A stretch of DNA of 64,000 nucleotides from Trichostrongylus colubriformis (GCA_963978905.1 OZ022260.1:43111551-43175550), one strand, 5' to 3'; numbered from the stretch's first letter, positions 1 to 12,450 are shown. The notes: generated from the sequence alone by a model not told the origin. Program-made: numbers and translations.

Positions 1-3000
1 CAGGTATGAATAAAATGACATCGCCTTACTTATTATGGAGATGTCCTTTAATTCATATTATGGCTTGCTAATCAACAAGTATTGCAGGCTCGCACCCCTC
101 AAAGAGAAAAAGCGGTATTAGATGCGGTCACGGCTCTGTTCGGCGAGGAACCGGATTTGTTGGAAGAGTTTCGACATTTTCTACCAGGAGTCCAAGGTTT
201 TCGAGGGCCTTCGGAAAACTTATTTGACAGCGAACCGAAAGAGGTTGTTGTGTTTCATGAATATTCTTCTGGCAGTTGAAACGATTTTTATTCAAGGCTG
301 AAGCGACCGTCTCGTCTGATTCTGAGGAACTGCCAACAAAGATGGAATCATCCGATTCTGAGCAAGAGTTGGAGACTTCTCCAAAACGGAGGCGCCGATC
401 GAGAACTTCAGCCAGCACCACGAAGGTTTGCGCATCTCTTTCTTGAAAGTGCATAATTATTTGAAAGGTATGAACAAGTGTCGGCTCATCATTTTCCCTC
501 ACATCGTTCTATCATCTCAATTCCATTCACGTTACTGGATGAAAAGGGGTTCAAGAGTGTTTTTGAGTCGGAGGCTTCATAAAAGAGGAAAAGGAAATTG
601 AGTAAAATCGGTTGTTTGGTAGATTATCATCGACCGAGGCTTAACCTACAGTTTCATTTCAGCCGAAAACCCATTTCGATTCTGTTTGGAAGAGAGAAGT
701 TGATATAAAAGATATAGCTCTATGTGCAACAATTGAAGACATCATATATTTCGATAACGTGAGTTTGTTTCGGCTGTATTCGTTTTGCCATTGTTGACTT
801 TCACCGGAAATTTGCTTTGAGCTTACGAATAAATATTATTCATTTAAAGATCCGTCGTTTCTTGGATGAGCCAAAGTACCAAACATTTTTGCGTGCTCTC
901 AATCTGTATAGTTCAAATATAGTATCTGCTAACGAACTTTTAACCATGTTAGAGTCGATTTTTGGTGAGTCGATCTTCAACCTGTTACTCGCGTCAGTTT
1001 ACTGAGATGACTCCGTTGAGTATATGAAATTCAGGGAACCAGAAGCACCTTTTGGATGGTCTTCGTCGAATTCTTGGCGTAGAAACTGAACCAAGCAATG
1101 CTTCAACCACAGCTGCACCCATAGAACAACGATTTCCTAGTGATCTTGCTCATCAAATAGACTATTCCAGTTGCAAACAACTTGGAGTTAGTTATAGGTA
1201 AATTTCCGCCTCTATCAATTTACTCCTCTGGTGAGTCGTCCAGTATTGTGTGATCACCCTTCAGATTTTCATTTTTTAAATTCTTTTTTACTAGGAGCCT
1301 TCCCGATAGCTTCAAACGGCCTGTGTGTTCAGGCCGAACACCACTGTGTGATGAGGTTAGTAGATTTTCTAACACTTTCACTTTTATAACACTTTTGGGT
1401 GCTAATGAAAGTTCGCGATTAAGGTACTGAACGACACCTGGGTATCCTTCCCATCGTGGTCTTCCGAAGACAGCACCCATGTATCTTCCAAAAAGACACA
1501 ATACGAGGAGTTTATTTATCGGACCGAGGATGAACGTTTCGAGGTTTAACTTCATTTTCAACTCTCTGTTCCCTCTTCCTTACGTTCTTTCGCTTTTCAA
1601 GTAGTGATTTAAGTTGGATATTATAATCGATGTGAACAAGTACGCTATTGAATCGCTGGAGCTTGTGCGAAGGCGCATGGAGCGAATGTCACAGGCAGAA
1701 TTGGACAAATTTCGGTGAAAATGTTACACAGACTTTGTTATAATTTGCTCAGCACGTAATTGAATTCTAGTTTGGATGAGAAGCTCGGTGGCAGTTCACC
1801 ATCACTAATGCTACGTGCTATAAAACGAATTTACGGCGAACATGCGTCAAAAATCACGGAAGGTATTAAGCGGAATCCTTCAATGACCATACCAAAGGTA
1901 ATATTGAAGTATCTTTTCTGATAAATGTCTCAAAGGCATACATATTTATATCAGGTATTGGACAGAATGCGAGACAAGGAGAAGGAATGGCGAGAGGCAC
2001 AAGTAGCCATGAATAGGCATGTATTGGAATTTGAGTGGAATTGTGCTTATTTGTGAAATTAGTCATTTATTTCTGCAGAATATGGCGTGAGCAGAATGAG
2101 AAGCATATGATGCGCTCACTAGATCATCAAACGAATGCGTTGCGAAACAGTGACTCAAAATGGATCAAAGCAAAAGCTCTACTCCACCACATAGAGGTTA
2201 TGTTTGATGAGAGACAACAGAAGTAAGTTTAGCCTTCGATCCCAATATTTTGAAATTGTTGTTTCTGAAACTTCGAAAAAATCTTCCCGGTTCTTCAGGT
2301 CTGAAGAGGGTCGTTGTGAGGATGTTGGTCCTCATCTCGTGATGCTATATCCTGAACAGAGATCCATCATACATGATGTTTCAAATTTAATCATACATTA
2401 TGTGAAGCGGCAGTCCAATATTCACAAAGAAGAGAAGAACAAGATAAAAACTATCTTGCGCAGGTAGGTCATTTATGTTGACTTATGTTTGCGTTAATGC
2501 TGTTTATGTTGACTTGCATTTTCCACGTGGTTGTCATTTCTTGAGTTGTGTATGGATTCACTGAGCGAATCTCATTCCTTCGCTTTTCGTTGAAGAGAAG
2601 ATGGGAAGGGTTCATGGTAGCCTCAGAAATCCATATATTATTTTTTTTACTTGGAGATTTTTCGAATATACCTGCTCATGCTGGTGCGAAATATGCAAAG
2701 CAGTTGAGGGTGTGCTCATGCTGGTGCGAAATATGCAAAACAATTGAGGGTGTTGTTTACTATTCTGAATGAATGGTAGCCGAGCAATTTTCCCTTCACT
2801 GCATTCTACTTACCTGCGCACTGTGTCTGTTGTTTTTAAGATGTGTCACAGAATGGTTCGGAATTGACGACGAGGAGATGAGTGATGGTGAAGAAAATAG
2901 CGATCCCGTGCTACTTGGAACTGGGCCGCCTAAAAAGCGACGAATGTAAGAATTTATCCGTGAATTCTTATTTCATTGTTTGATGTCCATTTGATTTTAG

Positions 3001-6000
3001 CTCCATGCTCACTTTTCTTACCCTTTCTGTATTATTTTATGCATTTCACCAAGTCCCATGAATTTTGAGGAAATTAGGGTTGTAGCTTTCCGCTGTATCC
3101 TTCAATTTCCACTGAGTTTTGCGCCCCTTTAAATCCTTATCTTCAGTTTTTTTTTGCTTTTGTGTTTTCTTGTGTTGTTGTTGAATCTACTTCTGATTTG
3201 CATGTCCATTTTAGAACGGACGCTCCCGATGACGAACCTCCGAAATTAATTCCTACGGCACATTACCGGGTTGTTTATGGAGGCAATTCTCTTTTCCTAT
3301 TCTTTCGCGTCCACCAAATGATATGTGATCGACTTGGTAAAATGAAAATGAAACATGCTGAGCAAATGAGAATTTATGAGGTGATAACGTTTAGCACTTC
3401 ATTCATTTAGGGTGACTATCAAATTAAGGTGATTGGATGAATGTATTCCTGTATCCACGTGAGTTTCAGGAGGAGCTGAAAGTGTCCGCTATGCAAGCGG
3501 AGTTGTACAAAATTCACGGCAAGGGATTTGGAAGTCATGAATTAAACGCTAGTGATACCAATAATGGCTTAGATATAATAAAGGTTATTTTCAATGTAAT
3601 TTCTGGATTATTTCTCATTTCTCTGTAAACGAGCTTACTTATTGATCATAATGAATTAAACTATCTCTTTCTAAGCCCGTTAATATATATTTTGCAGAGT
3701 CCTCGTCGATCTCCTGCTTCCAACTACACTGATCTCTTAAGCGAAATAAAAAGTCTTTTAGATGGAAACATCGATTCAAATACCTACGAGGACAATGTTA
3801 GGTGAGTTTACTCGAGCGTAAAAGTTTTTTTTCGTTTTGGAGGACACGGAGTCGCAGTTTTTTTTTCTAGATTCTGTTCAAGTTTTTGAGTAAACCTTCA
3901 ATAAGTGTTCTTTCCCCTTTCCGTTTACCTCACTATCCCTCTCTCCAAGATCGCAGTAAACTCCATGATCCACTTTTTTTGATCGAGCAGACTCACATAG
4001 CGCACGAATTTGACGTTATTATGCAAAATGAATATGATTTTCGCGCTTAAGAGGTCGAATTACCCCTGTGTTTTTTTACTTCCTTTAAAGAAGCCATCAA
4101 CCATGGCAAATATAACCTAAACATATCTCTTACAGATGTCCATGAAAAATGTACGTAATAAGCGCCAAAAAAGAGCATTTACTCGACAAAGGTCAACGAC
4201 TTCTCCTTTGTTTAATGTATTGCCACTCAACAGCCCACGAATTTTTCTGGAATGTGGCCAAGTCCTTGATTTGGCTAATAACTTGTCCCATTGAGTGGTT
4301 TGGTCCTCTGATCACAAAAATCGCACTGTTTTCGCACAAAAATGTCTGGGCTTCGTTTCCGGACCTACCATGTAAGAGTATTATTTTAAAAATAACCTTC
4401 ATAACTCCGCTCAATAAATCGTTCTGCAAATTTGGGAAGCAGATTCGATACTCCGAGAGTACTTTGGAATATATGTATCCCATTCGAAATGGTCATTCCG
4501 ACCTCGGGTCCTTTCCTTGTTGGAGCTAAGTGGGCTTACGAAAGGATGGCGTGGTACTTGAGACAGCTACGCTTTCGAGTGCGTATTCTACCTCATTTTA
4601 AATCCTGCGGTTGGACTTGTTCTGCTCCCTGCAACGCAGGAAGAGATAGTGAAATCTCTAATTCTATTACTGTATTGTTTCATTATTGTTTCATCCATAC
4701 CGTCGTCGCTTTCTCCTCTTTACTTCCATTCTCAAAATCGTAGGGTTACTATTTTGCTGTCTTTTTTTACTGCAATTATTACTATACCAGTTGGCGGGCG
4801 CACACTACTATGCGCGAAACACCATGTGCGTCAGTAGGTCGGCCTGTATTGCTCTTTTTCTTGAGGACAGGGTATTTCAGTGCACACCCAGCCCACCGTG
4901 GGCGGAGCTTAAATTAGTCCATGTGTGGTCTTTACTTACTGTCCCATGCCCTACCCATACCGCATTTGTCCCCATCTCCACAGGTCGTTTTTCATGTAAC
5001 GTCCAAGCTCCGCCCACCACTTTAAATGCTCCGCCCACTGTGCCCTGCATTCTTTCCTGACCTTCAGAAACTCATCCCTGACCTTGATCCATCTTCTCCC
5101 TATGTTTGGGGCACATTCGAACCCAATCAACAACTTTTGAACATTCCACGACGGCCCCGCCCATTGTGGGCGGAGCTTAACTTGGTCCATGTGTGGTCTT
5201 TACTTACTGTCCCATGCCCTACCCATACCGCATTTGTCCCCATCTCCACAGGTCGTTTTTCATGTAACGTCCAAGCTCCGCCCACCACTTTAAATGCCCC
5301 GCCCACTGTGCCCTGCATTCTTTCCTGACCTTTAGAAACTCATCCCTGACCTAAATCCATCTTCTCCCTACGTTAGGAGCACATTCGAACCCAATCAACA
5401 ACTTTCGAACATTCCACGGCGGCCCCGCCCATTATGGGCGGAGCTTAACTTGGTCCATGTGTGGTCTTTACTTACTGCCCCATGCCCTACCCATACCGCA
5501 TTTGTCCCCATCTCCACAGGTCGTTTTTTATGTAACGTCCTAGCTCCGCCCACCACTTTAAATGCCCCACCCACTGTGCCCTGCATTCTTTCCTGACCTT
5601 TAGAAACCCATCCCTGACCTAAACCCATCTTCTCCCTACGTTAAGAGCACGTTCGAACGTAATCAACATTTTCGGGCTGAAAGCCAAACATTCCAGTGCA
5701 CGCCCCGCCCCGTGGGTGGAGCTTAATTTGGTCCATGTGTGGTCTTTACTTCCTGTCCCATGCCCTACCCATCCCACACTTGGCCCCATCTGCACAGGTC
5801 GTTTTTCATATGATACCTAATTTCGTGACAGACGGAGGGACAGACGCCTTAGCGCTTTATATATAGTATGGATCATCGGTCATATCAAGTATGATATCAC
5901 CGGTGCCTGACCGCTTCTATTTCTATAAGTACTACTTACAGGTTACTGTTCCCAATAGACGGGTATTTGGTCAGTACTATTGACAAACTCATAGCTATGG

Positions 6001-8308
6001 TGGGACGGCAGTTGCATTTTTTGGCCACGGGAACTGAAGGAATAGAAACGATGAAGCTTTATCAGCGTTATCGTTATGACTGCCCAATATCGGTGTTCAG
6101 TCAATCGGCTAGAAAAGCGAGGTGATGATTTGTATCTTTATGAAATTTAGTATTTCATTCAAAATTCAACAGTTTTGGCTTGTTTCTAGAGTTGAAGAAG
6201 AATATGCACGTTCTGCGGAAACATTCTTCAACTGCCAGAATTGTTTCAAGATATTTGTGATTTACGAAAAGAAGCCGGTTGTGACAATAGAGCTTGTAGA
6301 CACAGAAACAGAAGTAAGCGCTCACAATTCAGCTCCCTCCTCTTACAAGGGCTTACCGTCTTTTCAAATTATTTTGCTTCAAGAAATATTTAACGGTTGT
6401 ACTCAAATCAATGTTTCTTTTGAAGGAAGATAACGGCGATGGAGAAAATATCCAACCAAATGGAGAAACTGCAATGGACGCGAGCAGCGACGACGATTCC
6501 GACCGCAATGATGTGGGTTTTAAATGTAAAAACACATTCATGCTGTAAGCAATGACTGCCTCCTACAGGAGACTGATGAAGAGCAGCGCAGAAGCATGTC
6601 GACAGGCGTGCCAAAGACAAACGGGTTATCGATGAAAAGGGAAGTTGGAACAGCTAGTGGAGCTGGAACTTCGACAAGTTCTTCAACTATCAAGAAGCGA
6701 AGTGCGTTTATTTCTATTAATGAATGTTATCCTGCTAACTATGCTAGAAGATTTTTCAGGTCGCCTGTTCCTCAGACGTAATGCTCGCATGCGAAATCCT
6801 GAAATAGCTGGAGATTTTGTGGTATTTGGAGGAGAAGGAACCCCATCAGTTTCATCACCTTCTTTCGTATGGGAAGGAATTGTTCGACGCAATCGTGGAC
6901 GAGGGGTGAGTTTTAAAGAGTCTTTTTTCCATAATTTCATGAGATCTTCATTTCACCCTGATTTTCATAGTAAAGCGGTGAAATACCTGGTATTCCTAAG
7001 TGTATTGGTTTGAGTCTGTTCGATGGTTTAGTGACTTACCCCTCGCTGTCCCCTCTGAGGGGTAGGGTTTTGATTGAATCGTCTGCGGAAATGTGACTTT
7101 TTTGTTACCCACGTGATTATGATCTATTTGCCGCCTACCACGGGCCGCATGCCACGTTTCACGCAAAAAAAAAAAACTCAAATCCGGTAGGGATATACTC
7201 TGGAAGTTCTGTATACTTACGCTCATAATCCCAAGTACCCAATATTGGTTTGCTTCCCACTCTGCGTCTCCGATCACGCGATGGCCGCCCCTTGCTTCGC
7301 AGCTCAGCGTCCTATACCAACCTTCCGTGGCTCTGTGAACACGACTCTGTGGATAATGATTTCAGCCGCATTTCAGTTTTCTTCGCATTCGTTTTCGGGC
7401 AGAGCGCTAATTACATTCTTGATAGTCGACAGTTCCTTCGAATAATCTGAAAGCTGCGCTCGGCTAAGTTCATACAAAGCTTATCAGTAGGGTTTTGGCC
7501 CTTTTTATTGCTAGTGAGTAACGGTCTGTAAGAACTCCGTAACACCTTCGAATTCTCTGTTATGGCATGGATCCATCGCATCATGAAGCCTCACGCATAA
7601 AGTTCGAGATTGATCAGAAACTAGAGCATAAGATCCATTTAGTGACGGCTTTTCCATACTTGAGTGCTCTGGGTTACATGAATTTGCGTATTAATTAGCA
7701 GCAAAACAAGATTTCAATGATTTTGGTTCTGATACGCCTGGCGAGAGAGGAACACGATGTGTAATAAGAGGAGCTCATCCATGGAAAACTAAGCCAAGTC
7801 TGGAGGCTCCCCTGATTTTACGATATTTTCTATCACGAACGCTTTCTTCCTCATATCCCAAGGAATAGACTTTTACTTCCTTGACACCCGATAAACACCA
7901 ACGGAGAAAAACTCCGCTAAGAAATTTTTGCACAAGGAGACCTTAATAGATGAGAAAGGCGGACCCTCCATCATTGAGAAAGACGGGCCCTCCACCATTA
8001 TTATTTTTATTATTATCAAAAGCTCATCAATGGCCTCAATCTAAAATTTGTATAATTAGGACAGGAATTTCTACCGTCATGCGCTACAACGTTATATTTT
8101 TCAGTTGGCTAAAATGGAGCGAATGCACTACATTAGGAAATGTCGAGCCGGTGACATGTTTGCGGAAGAACATGGTGTCACTTGGTTAGCGAAGGGGATG
8201 CAGAAAATTACGTCACATCATCCAGTATATGAATTTCTCCAATTCAACAAGTACATGTTGAAAAATGCAGCATATCAATCTCGTTCCAAATATTCGCATG
8301 TTAGTTAG
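1..8308 (+). CDS. sin-3: SIN3 transcriptional co-repressor, 3' part of the gene (23 exons, 5' end outside window)
   Basis: Scaffold of the SIN3-HDAC chromatin complex. Exons: 1-3, 88-243, 297-425, 663-758, 850-964, 1035-1197, 1295-1355, 1424-1543, 1614-1714, 1771-1897, 1955-2016, 2079-2222, 2299-2463, 2841-2945, 3215-3380, 3470-3583, 3698-3801, 5942-6121, 6190-6313, 6426-6512, 6569-6701, 6760-6905, 8105-8308. All splice phases agree, giving 933 codons plus TAG from position 88. Seen, numbering from position 88: end of a PAH domain (residues 1-36, [11 protein letters not shown]); an acidic/basic linker with KRRRRSR; PAH3 (about 110-182); the HDAC-interacting domain (about 205-385, with [20 protein letters not shown] and [18 protein letters not shown]); the SIN3 C-terminal domain (about 515-770, with [14 protein letters not shown] and [19 protein letters not shown]); and a tail with WLAKGM and [10 protein letters not shown], which align with the end of vertebrate SIN3. 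The join 6905-8105 is the least certain, because vertebrate proteins have extra sequence there. No frame break was seen, so the gene appears intact. Confidence 0.95.
2017..2078 (+). other. GC-AG intron of sin-3
   Basis: The exon ends AATAG and the intron begins gcatgt instead of gtatgt; it ends ctgcag. Reading across gives AG+A = Arg in the conserved run [11 protein letters not shown], so the position is fixed by protein homology. The donor has otherwise perfect U1 complementarity, as is usual for GC donors. Confidence 0.85.
2673..2752. repeat. two direct copies of a 40-bp unit in a sin-3 intron
   Basis: The unit beginning tgctcatgctggtgcgaaat occurs at 2673 and 2713, differing at two or three bases. 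It lies in intron 2464-2840 and is not coding. Confidence 0.85.
4390..4640 (+). repeat. fragment of fold-back family K inside a sin-3 intron
   Basis: The stretch from the 'cgttctgcaaatttgggaag' motif to 'gtcctttccttgttggagc' matches the right arm of the fold-back at 22.6 kb. The same words occur inverted at 21.75-21.9 kb. The open frames here are therefore repeat, not exons. Confidence 0.6.
4870..5800. repeat. tandem array, about 3.5 units of 268-278 bp, in the long sin-3 intron
   Basis: The word cggagctt recurs at 4903, 5171, 5439 and (one base changed) 5717, so the period is 268, 268 and 278. Units are GC-rich around a palindromic ccgcccatt-gtgggcgg segment and carry long chance ORFs on both strands. 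The last unit runs into a 'gacagacggagggacagacg' tail that ends before the 5942 splice acceptor. The array accounts for much of the 2140-bp intron 3802-5941. Confidence 0.93.
7066..7345. repeat. MITE family A copy, degraded, in the last sin-3 intron
   Basis: The left part shares 'ccgcatgccacgtttcacgc' with copies at 29.4 and 39.5 kb. The right part, beginning 'ttggtttgcttcccactctg', matches a relative at 48.9 kb. The rest of intron 6906-8104 shows no convincing exon on either strand. Confidence 0.65.
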
Positions 8309-8493
8309 CATTTCGCTAATCACATTCAATTGTTGTGATCGCTGTTGAACAGCCTTATCTCCGAACTGTTTGTACAATAAGAATGATTCATATTAACTAG
8401 TCAATAACAATTTCAAATATTTTCGAATCTCTTGTGCATTTTTATACTGAATGTTTCATAGAAATGACTTAATACATTCTTAGATTGTTGCAA

Positions 8494-8548
8494 AATAAAA
8501 TGCAGGTTTTTGATCATCTTGTACTTAACGCAGTTTTATACCAATAAA
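8494..8548 (+). terminator. candidate polyadenylation signals for sin-3
   Basis: Two AATAAA hexamers, at 8494-8499 and 8543-8548, lie 186 and 235 bp after the TAG stop. Either could serve the sin-3 transcript. Confidence 0.6.
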
Positions 8549-8639
8549 GAGACGCATTAATGTGAGGTGTTACATGTCATTCGTGAGCTTACTTTATCGT
8601 CTTTCAGAAAGATTCGTCGAATTTGCTACATTTTTTCTG

Positions 8640-9110
8640 CCAATTTGGATTTTAAACGCAATTTTCGCATGATTTTTTCTATGGGTTCGAGCTGGAGAGT
8701 AATGCACCTCAGACGGCTCGAGACATGAACGAACTTCGGGAAGAGGGAAGCGTCGATGAATCCAGGGTGCAGCGCTGGTATCAAAGGTTTCGTTCTGGCA
8801 TACCCGTCTGGAGGATAAGCCCCATGGTAGGCACCCTTCGACGGTTGACAACGACCAATTGAACGAGCTGGTGCAAGTCGATCCACGCGCAAGTGTTCGA
8901 GCGCTCGCTCAACAGCCGCTCGCCATCTGAAGCAAATCGGGGAGTCGAAAGTGCTCGATAATGGGTGCCCCACGAAATGAATGAGAATCAGAAGCCGTTT
9001 ATTCATAGAAAAACTTCAAAACCAGACGAAGTCAGGAACGACTTCAAAAACGAGAACGAAGTTAGAAAAGCCTTCGCTCACTTAATCGCCTCTAGAGCCC
9101 CAGAATTCTA
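8640..9110 (+). pseudogene. truncated mariner-family transposase relic
   Basis: Pieces of the N-terminal helix-turn-helix half of a mariner transposase are readable in shifting frames: TARDMNELREEGSVDESR, then RVQRWYQRFRSG, then VDNDQLNELVQVDPRASVRAL, HLKQIGESKVLD and VPHEMNENQK. These blocks are in the correct order for Hsmar1/irritans-type proteins. At least two frameshifts and stops are present. No DDE catalytic half follows, so the copy is dead and truncated. It lies between the tails of sin-3 and the minus-strand gene. It is a different lineage from the mariner at 50.2 kb. Confidence 0.8.
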
Positions 9111-9438
9111 CGCTAGCGGGACGAATAAACTTGTTTCCTGTTTGCTAGGTTTTGAACCTGCATTTCTTTTGCAACAACCTAATACATTTGCCATTTTCCC
9201 AATCAATAAAAACTCAAATCACAATTTAAAGACAACGAGTTCCTGTAATACAATGTTAATTGAGCACATGGTGGCTACACTTGAGCGACCGGGGATTGTA
9301 GAACAATAAGGATAAGGAAAACATGCAATAGGTATCATAATTACTGCTAGGAACCCTGAGAAACCGAAGGTTAACATGATACTCAGAGCATTTCTTAAGA
9401 AAGCGCTTAGTAAGGTATAACCACTATACAACTAAATA

Positions 9439-10890
9439 TTACACATACATAGACTCTGCCAACGAAGACATCTTCAAGTCGACTCGAACAAAATGAGCAA
9501 AATACTCGGACAACTCGTCTACCTCACCGTCAGGCGTGGGCGGTCGTGCGGCTTGAACACTACATGCCACAGGTATATCACGTCTAAAATGTGTATGTCA
9601 CAGCAATATAACTAAGAAAATATGACAAAAAGAGTATAAGGCTACACAATTTCATTATAAACGACTCAAAAGGCTGCAAAAGCCTCGCACAGTTTTTATA
9701 TAAACTTTTGAGGTCTCCTAATTGTCCTGCACTTTCAAAAAATCATAAACTTCGTAACAGCACAATACTGAGATATAAGGAAGTAATTAATACTGTTGAA
9801 ATGAGCATCAGAACGCTCAAAAAGTACCTGTCTAGTAAACAAAAACGGAGGATTTCCACGTCAACCTCTTCAGGAAAGCGTATTCGGCTCATGGCAGAGT
9901 ATAAATCGTCGAGTAGTGTTGGTATCGGCTGCTTCCTAAAAGGGATTTTTTGCCCATACTTCAACACACTTCCCAAACATGAGGTAGGAACAAAAGTTGT
10001 TGGGTGGTAAATAACAAGTGAAAAAAGCTACCTGGGGACTGAATAAGGAGTCCACTTGTTTCGTCGCCTCCATGTGATTTGACGGAACTCCATCCCTTTT
10101 GCTGTCCCATCTCTATCGTTTGGACTCTTCGTATCTCGTGAAACTCCCTGAAACTATGTTAGTGAGAAACAGAGGTGACGTCACCGCGATATTCTTGAAC
10201 TCAGTGCCAAAAAAACTTTATTACTTATTATAGCATTTTGGACTTGTTCATTTAAATGAATGCCCACTACCATTTGATATTGACCGCTTCTTTACGCCAA
10301 GAAAGGGCTGGCTAACAGCTACTATTGTAAATGCTAGTGGTGCAGTGCTATAGAAAGCTAAAAAAGTGCCGGATATAAAAAACTCGATCCATTTCTATCA
10401 AACCCTTTCGCACTCAGCAAAAAACCTCCATGTATACATTGCCATGAATAGTACGGCACATAAGGCGGCGAATTCAGAGCACTATCATTAAATCAGTGGT
10501 GGGAAACTCATTATTTGAAGATTTTAACAAATGATGATTGGATGGAGAAATAACAATGGGCTACAAGAATTGATCAACGAATGGAGAAAGTATATGGGGA
10601 TGATGGGCGTCAGCAGCTAACTTGATCAATTTCCTTCTGACAAAACAACGAAGCTGAGTTATATGATACTGAAATTCCCTACTCTGAACTTGATAAACTT
10701 TAGGAAATTGATTACAGGAAAAGCAATGAAGTTAATGACATGAAAAACACCTCAGACGACTCAGATCAGACTTGATTTTCAAATTTAGCTCGTTAAACGA
10801 CAAATAAAAACAATCGGTAACATGCGAAGAACTGACCTCAAAAGGCTGCTTTGATTCCCAATCAATTACTAAACTTTCCAAAATTTCCAT
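9439..10890 (-). CDS. small four-exon gene, 140-aa protein of uncertain family (C-terminus reminiscent of OSER1/DUF776)
   Basis: Exons in transcript order: 10890-10837, 10147-10032, 9935-9828, 9583-9439. Splice sites (minus strand) are gag/gtcagt, tttcag/gga, cag/gtagct, ttttag/gaa, cag/gtactt and ttttag/acg. Phases 0, 2 and 2 agree across all three joins, giving 140 residues ending LKMSSLAESMYV and TAA. Readable blocks are MEILESLVIDWESKQPFE, FRQITWRRRNKWTPYS, PIPTLLDDLYSAMSRI, RPPTPDGEVDELSEYF and the tail. No signal peptide or membrane segment is seen; the N-terminus is acidic and the middle basic. The ATG is the first in frame after an in-frame TAA in the same exon. The composition and clean splicing argue for a real gene. 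The family is not established: the KMSSxAExMY tail recalls OSER1 (oxidative-stress responsive serine-rich protein), which I cannot verify. The gene converges with sin-3. Confidence 0.75.
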
Positions 10891-10961
10891 CGTTTTATCT
10901 AATGCCGCGTCCGTAGGCGACACTTTCGACGTGCTAGCGTTTTCCGTTTACTTACGTAAAC

Positions 10962-10972
10962 CTGAAAGTGAA
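10962..10972 (-). promoter_or_regulatory. candidate 5' splice acceptor (possible spliced-leader site) for the small minus-strand gene
   Basis: On the minus strand ttcactttcag precedes the start exon and leaves about 70 nt before the ATG at 10890. Nematode genes are often trans-spliced at such a site just upstream of the start codon. A cis intron from an upstream non-coding exon is the alternative. Confidence 0.4.
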
Positions 10973-11119
10973 AACACTCACAAAATGAAAATGATAGCTA
11001 ACATATTACTGAATAAATTCATACACAGCCATTAGCGATGAATAAAAAGAATTAAAAAGCAAAAGCAATAAATTGTCGAAGAATTTCGTTTCTACGTCAC
11101 CAAAAAGTGCAGCGGACCG

Positions 11120-12450
11120 ATCGATAATTCATACCAGCTGGCAGCGCAGCTACAACATAGCTTATTCGACGCACTGCTCGCCGGTCGTGATTGCGTACTG
11201 CAATTGACTACAGTAGGCTAAAACCAGATCAAATAGCGCGATATTGCCCAGCTAGCACTGAATTGAGGCCAAAACGCTAACTCTCCTTAATTATGGGTAA
11301 GTTAGGTAGCTAGTGTAGATAGGAGGAGGGCACTCATCCTCATGTTGTGGTTGCTCACCTGATGTCCTAGAACAATCACCACTATGCACTAAAGGTATAT
11401 TTTCACGTAAGCCTTATTTAGGGGGAGGTAGGGGTTTCCTCACAATAAAGGCTCAGGCAAAAGCCTAAGCAGAATTAGCGTCGGACACCGAATGTAGTGG
11501 AGTGCCCTTCTCCCATGTACATTAGCACCTTTAGCGGAGAACTAGTCAGGTGACCGCTCTAGTACAGTTGATAGGTTCTTTAGACACTGTATGACTTGGA
11601 GTAAGCATGCTGTGCAGGGTAAGAAGAGAGAAATCGCATTGCATTCTTAAGAAACTGCAAATGACTGTGAATAAGTGGAGGCGAGATTTGAGTTTTCGCC
11701 ACATGTGAGAAGATTTCGGTAGTGTGATCTACGTTTCGAGCACCCTTCCTGCACAAGGGGCTTGAATCACTCGAGGCGCGGAACATTTCCCTCAGTGTCA
11801 GTTTCACAGAGAAATCTACATCTGCATGCTCAAATTCTTTCCTACACGGTTCGATGGTTAACAACAAGAAAGTTATTTGTCACGAGACTTCTGCGCATTT
11901 CATGTTTTGGGTCAGCTGCTCGTTTTTCGTACAAAACTTTCTTTGTTAAATCATGGTTTAATAATTCCGATATTCATTCTGTTATAGATCACATCAGATA
12001 CATTTTATCAGTTACAATACGTACACAGTCCGCGCGCGGAAGAGTTTTATTTCGACTCTCGTCACATATTTGTTCCCTGTGCTTATGTGGTTAATGGGCA
12101 CCCATCGTGCTCGGTGTCCGATGTTAATTTTGCGTAGTTCATAGTAGGTGAAGGAAATCTCTCCCCCTTCTGAAGCTCCGGCAGAAATGTACGCTCAGGT
12201 AGGGAGAGTGGTAATCGTAAAATATTTCCTGGTGAGACATCGCAACAGTTACTGAAAAACTTTGCTTCCTGCCGAATTACTTATAGAGAGGACGTCAAGA
12301 CACAATAGATCGTATAACCAAGACCTTTTCACCTAATTTCCAGCACAAAATGCGCACATCCGCATCGTTTAATTTATTTGGGAAGCTGTGATGAATACGG
12401 TACGCAACCACGGCCAGCGAGCAGTGCGTGGAATAAGCCACACCCCACAC
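11120..12450. mobile_element. large fold-back element N
   Basis: The left arm carries 'gcgacgcactgctcgccggtc'-like words near 11.17 kb and 'ttagcgtcggacaccgaatg' near 11.48 kb. The inverse of both recurs near 12.40 kb and 12.12 kb. The arms are diverged but collinear, so the 1.3-kb unit can fold on itself. No transposase was recognised inside; ORFs here are arm sequence. Confidence 0.7.

Noticed and set aside
4686..5328. Repeated 100-124 codon frames with identical C-terminal peptides
   Set aside because: They are the same frame read in successive 268-bp tandem repeat units inside a sin-3 intron.
4870..5800. CRISPR-like array
   Set aside because: Units are contiguous 268-bp repeats without unique spacers in a eukaryotic intron.
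8626..9006. 126-codon minus-strand frame next to sin-3
   Set aside because: It is the antisense of the mariner transposase relic, whose + strand motifs are recognisable.
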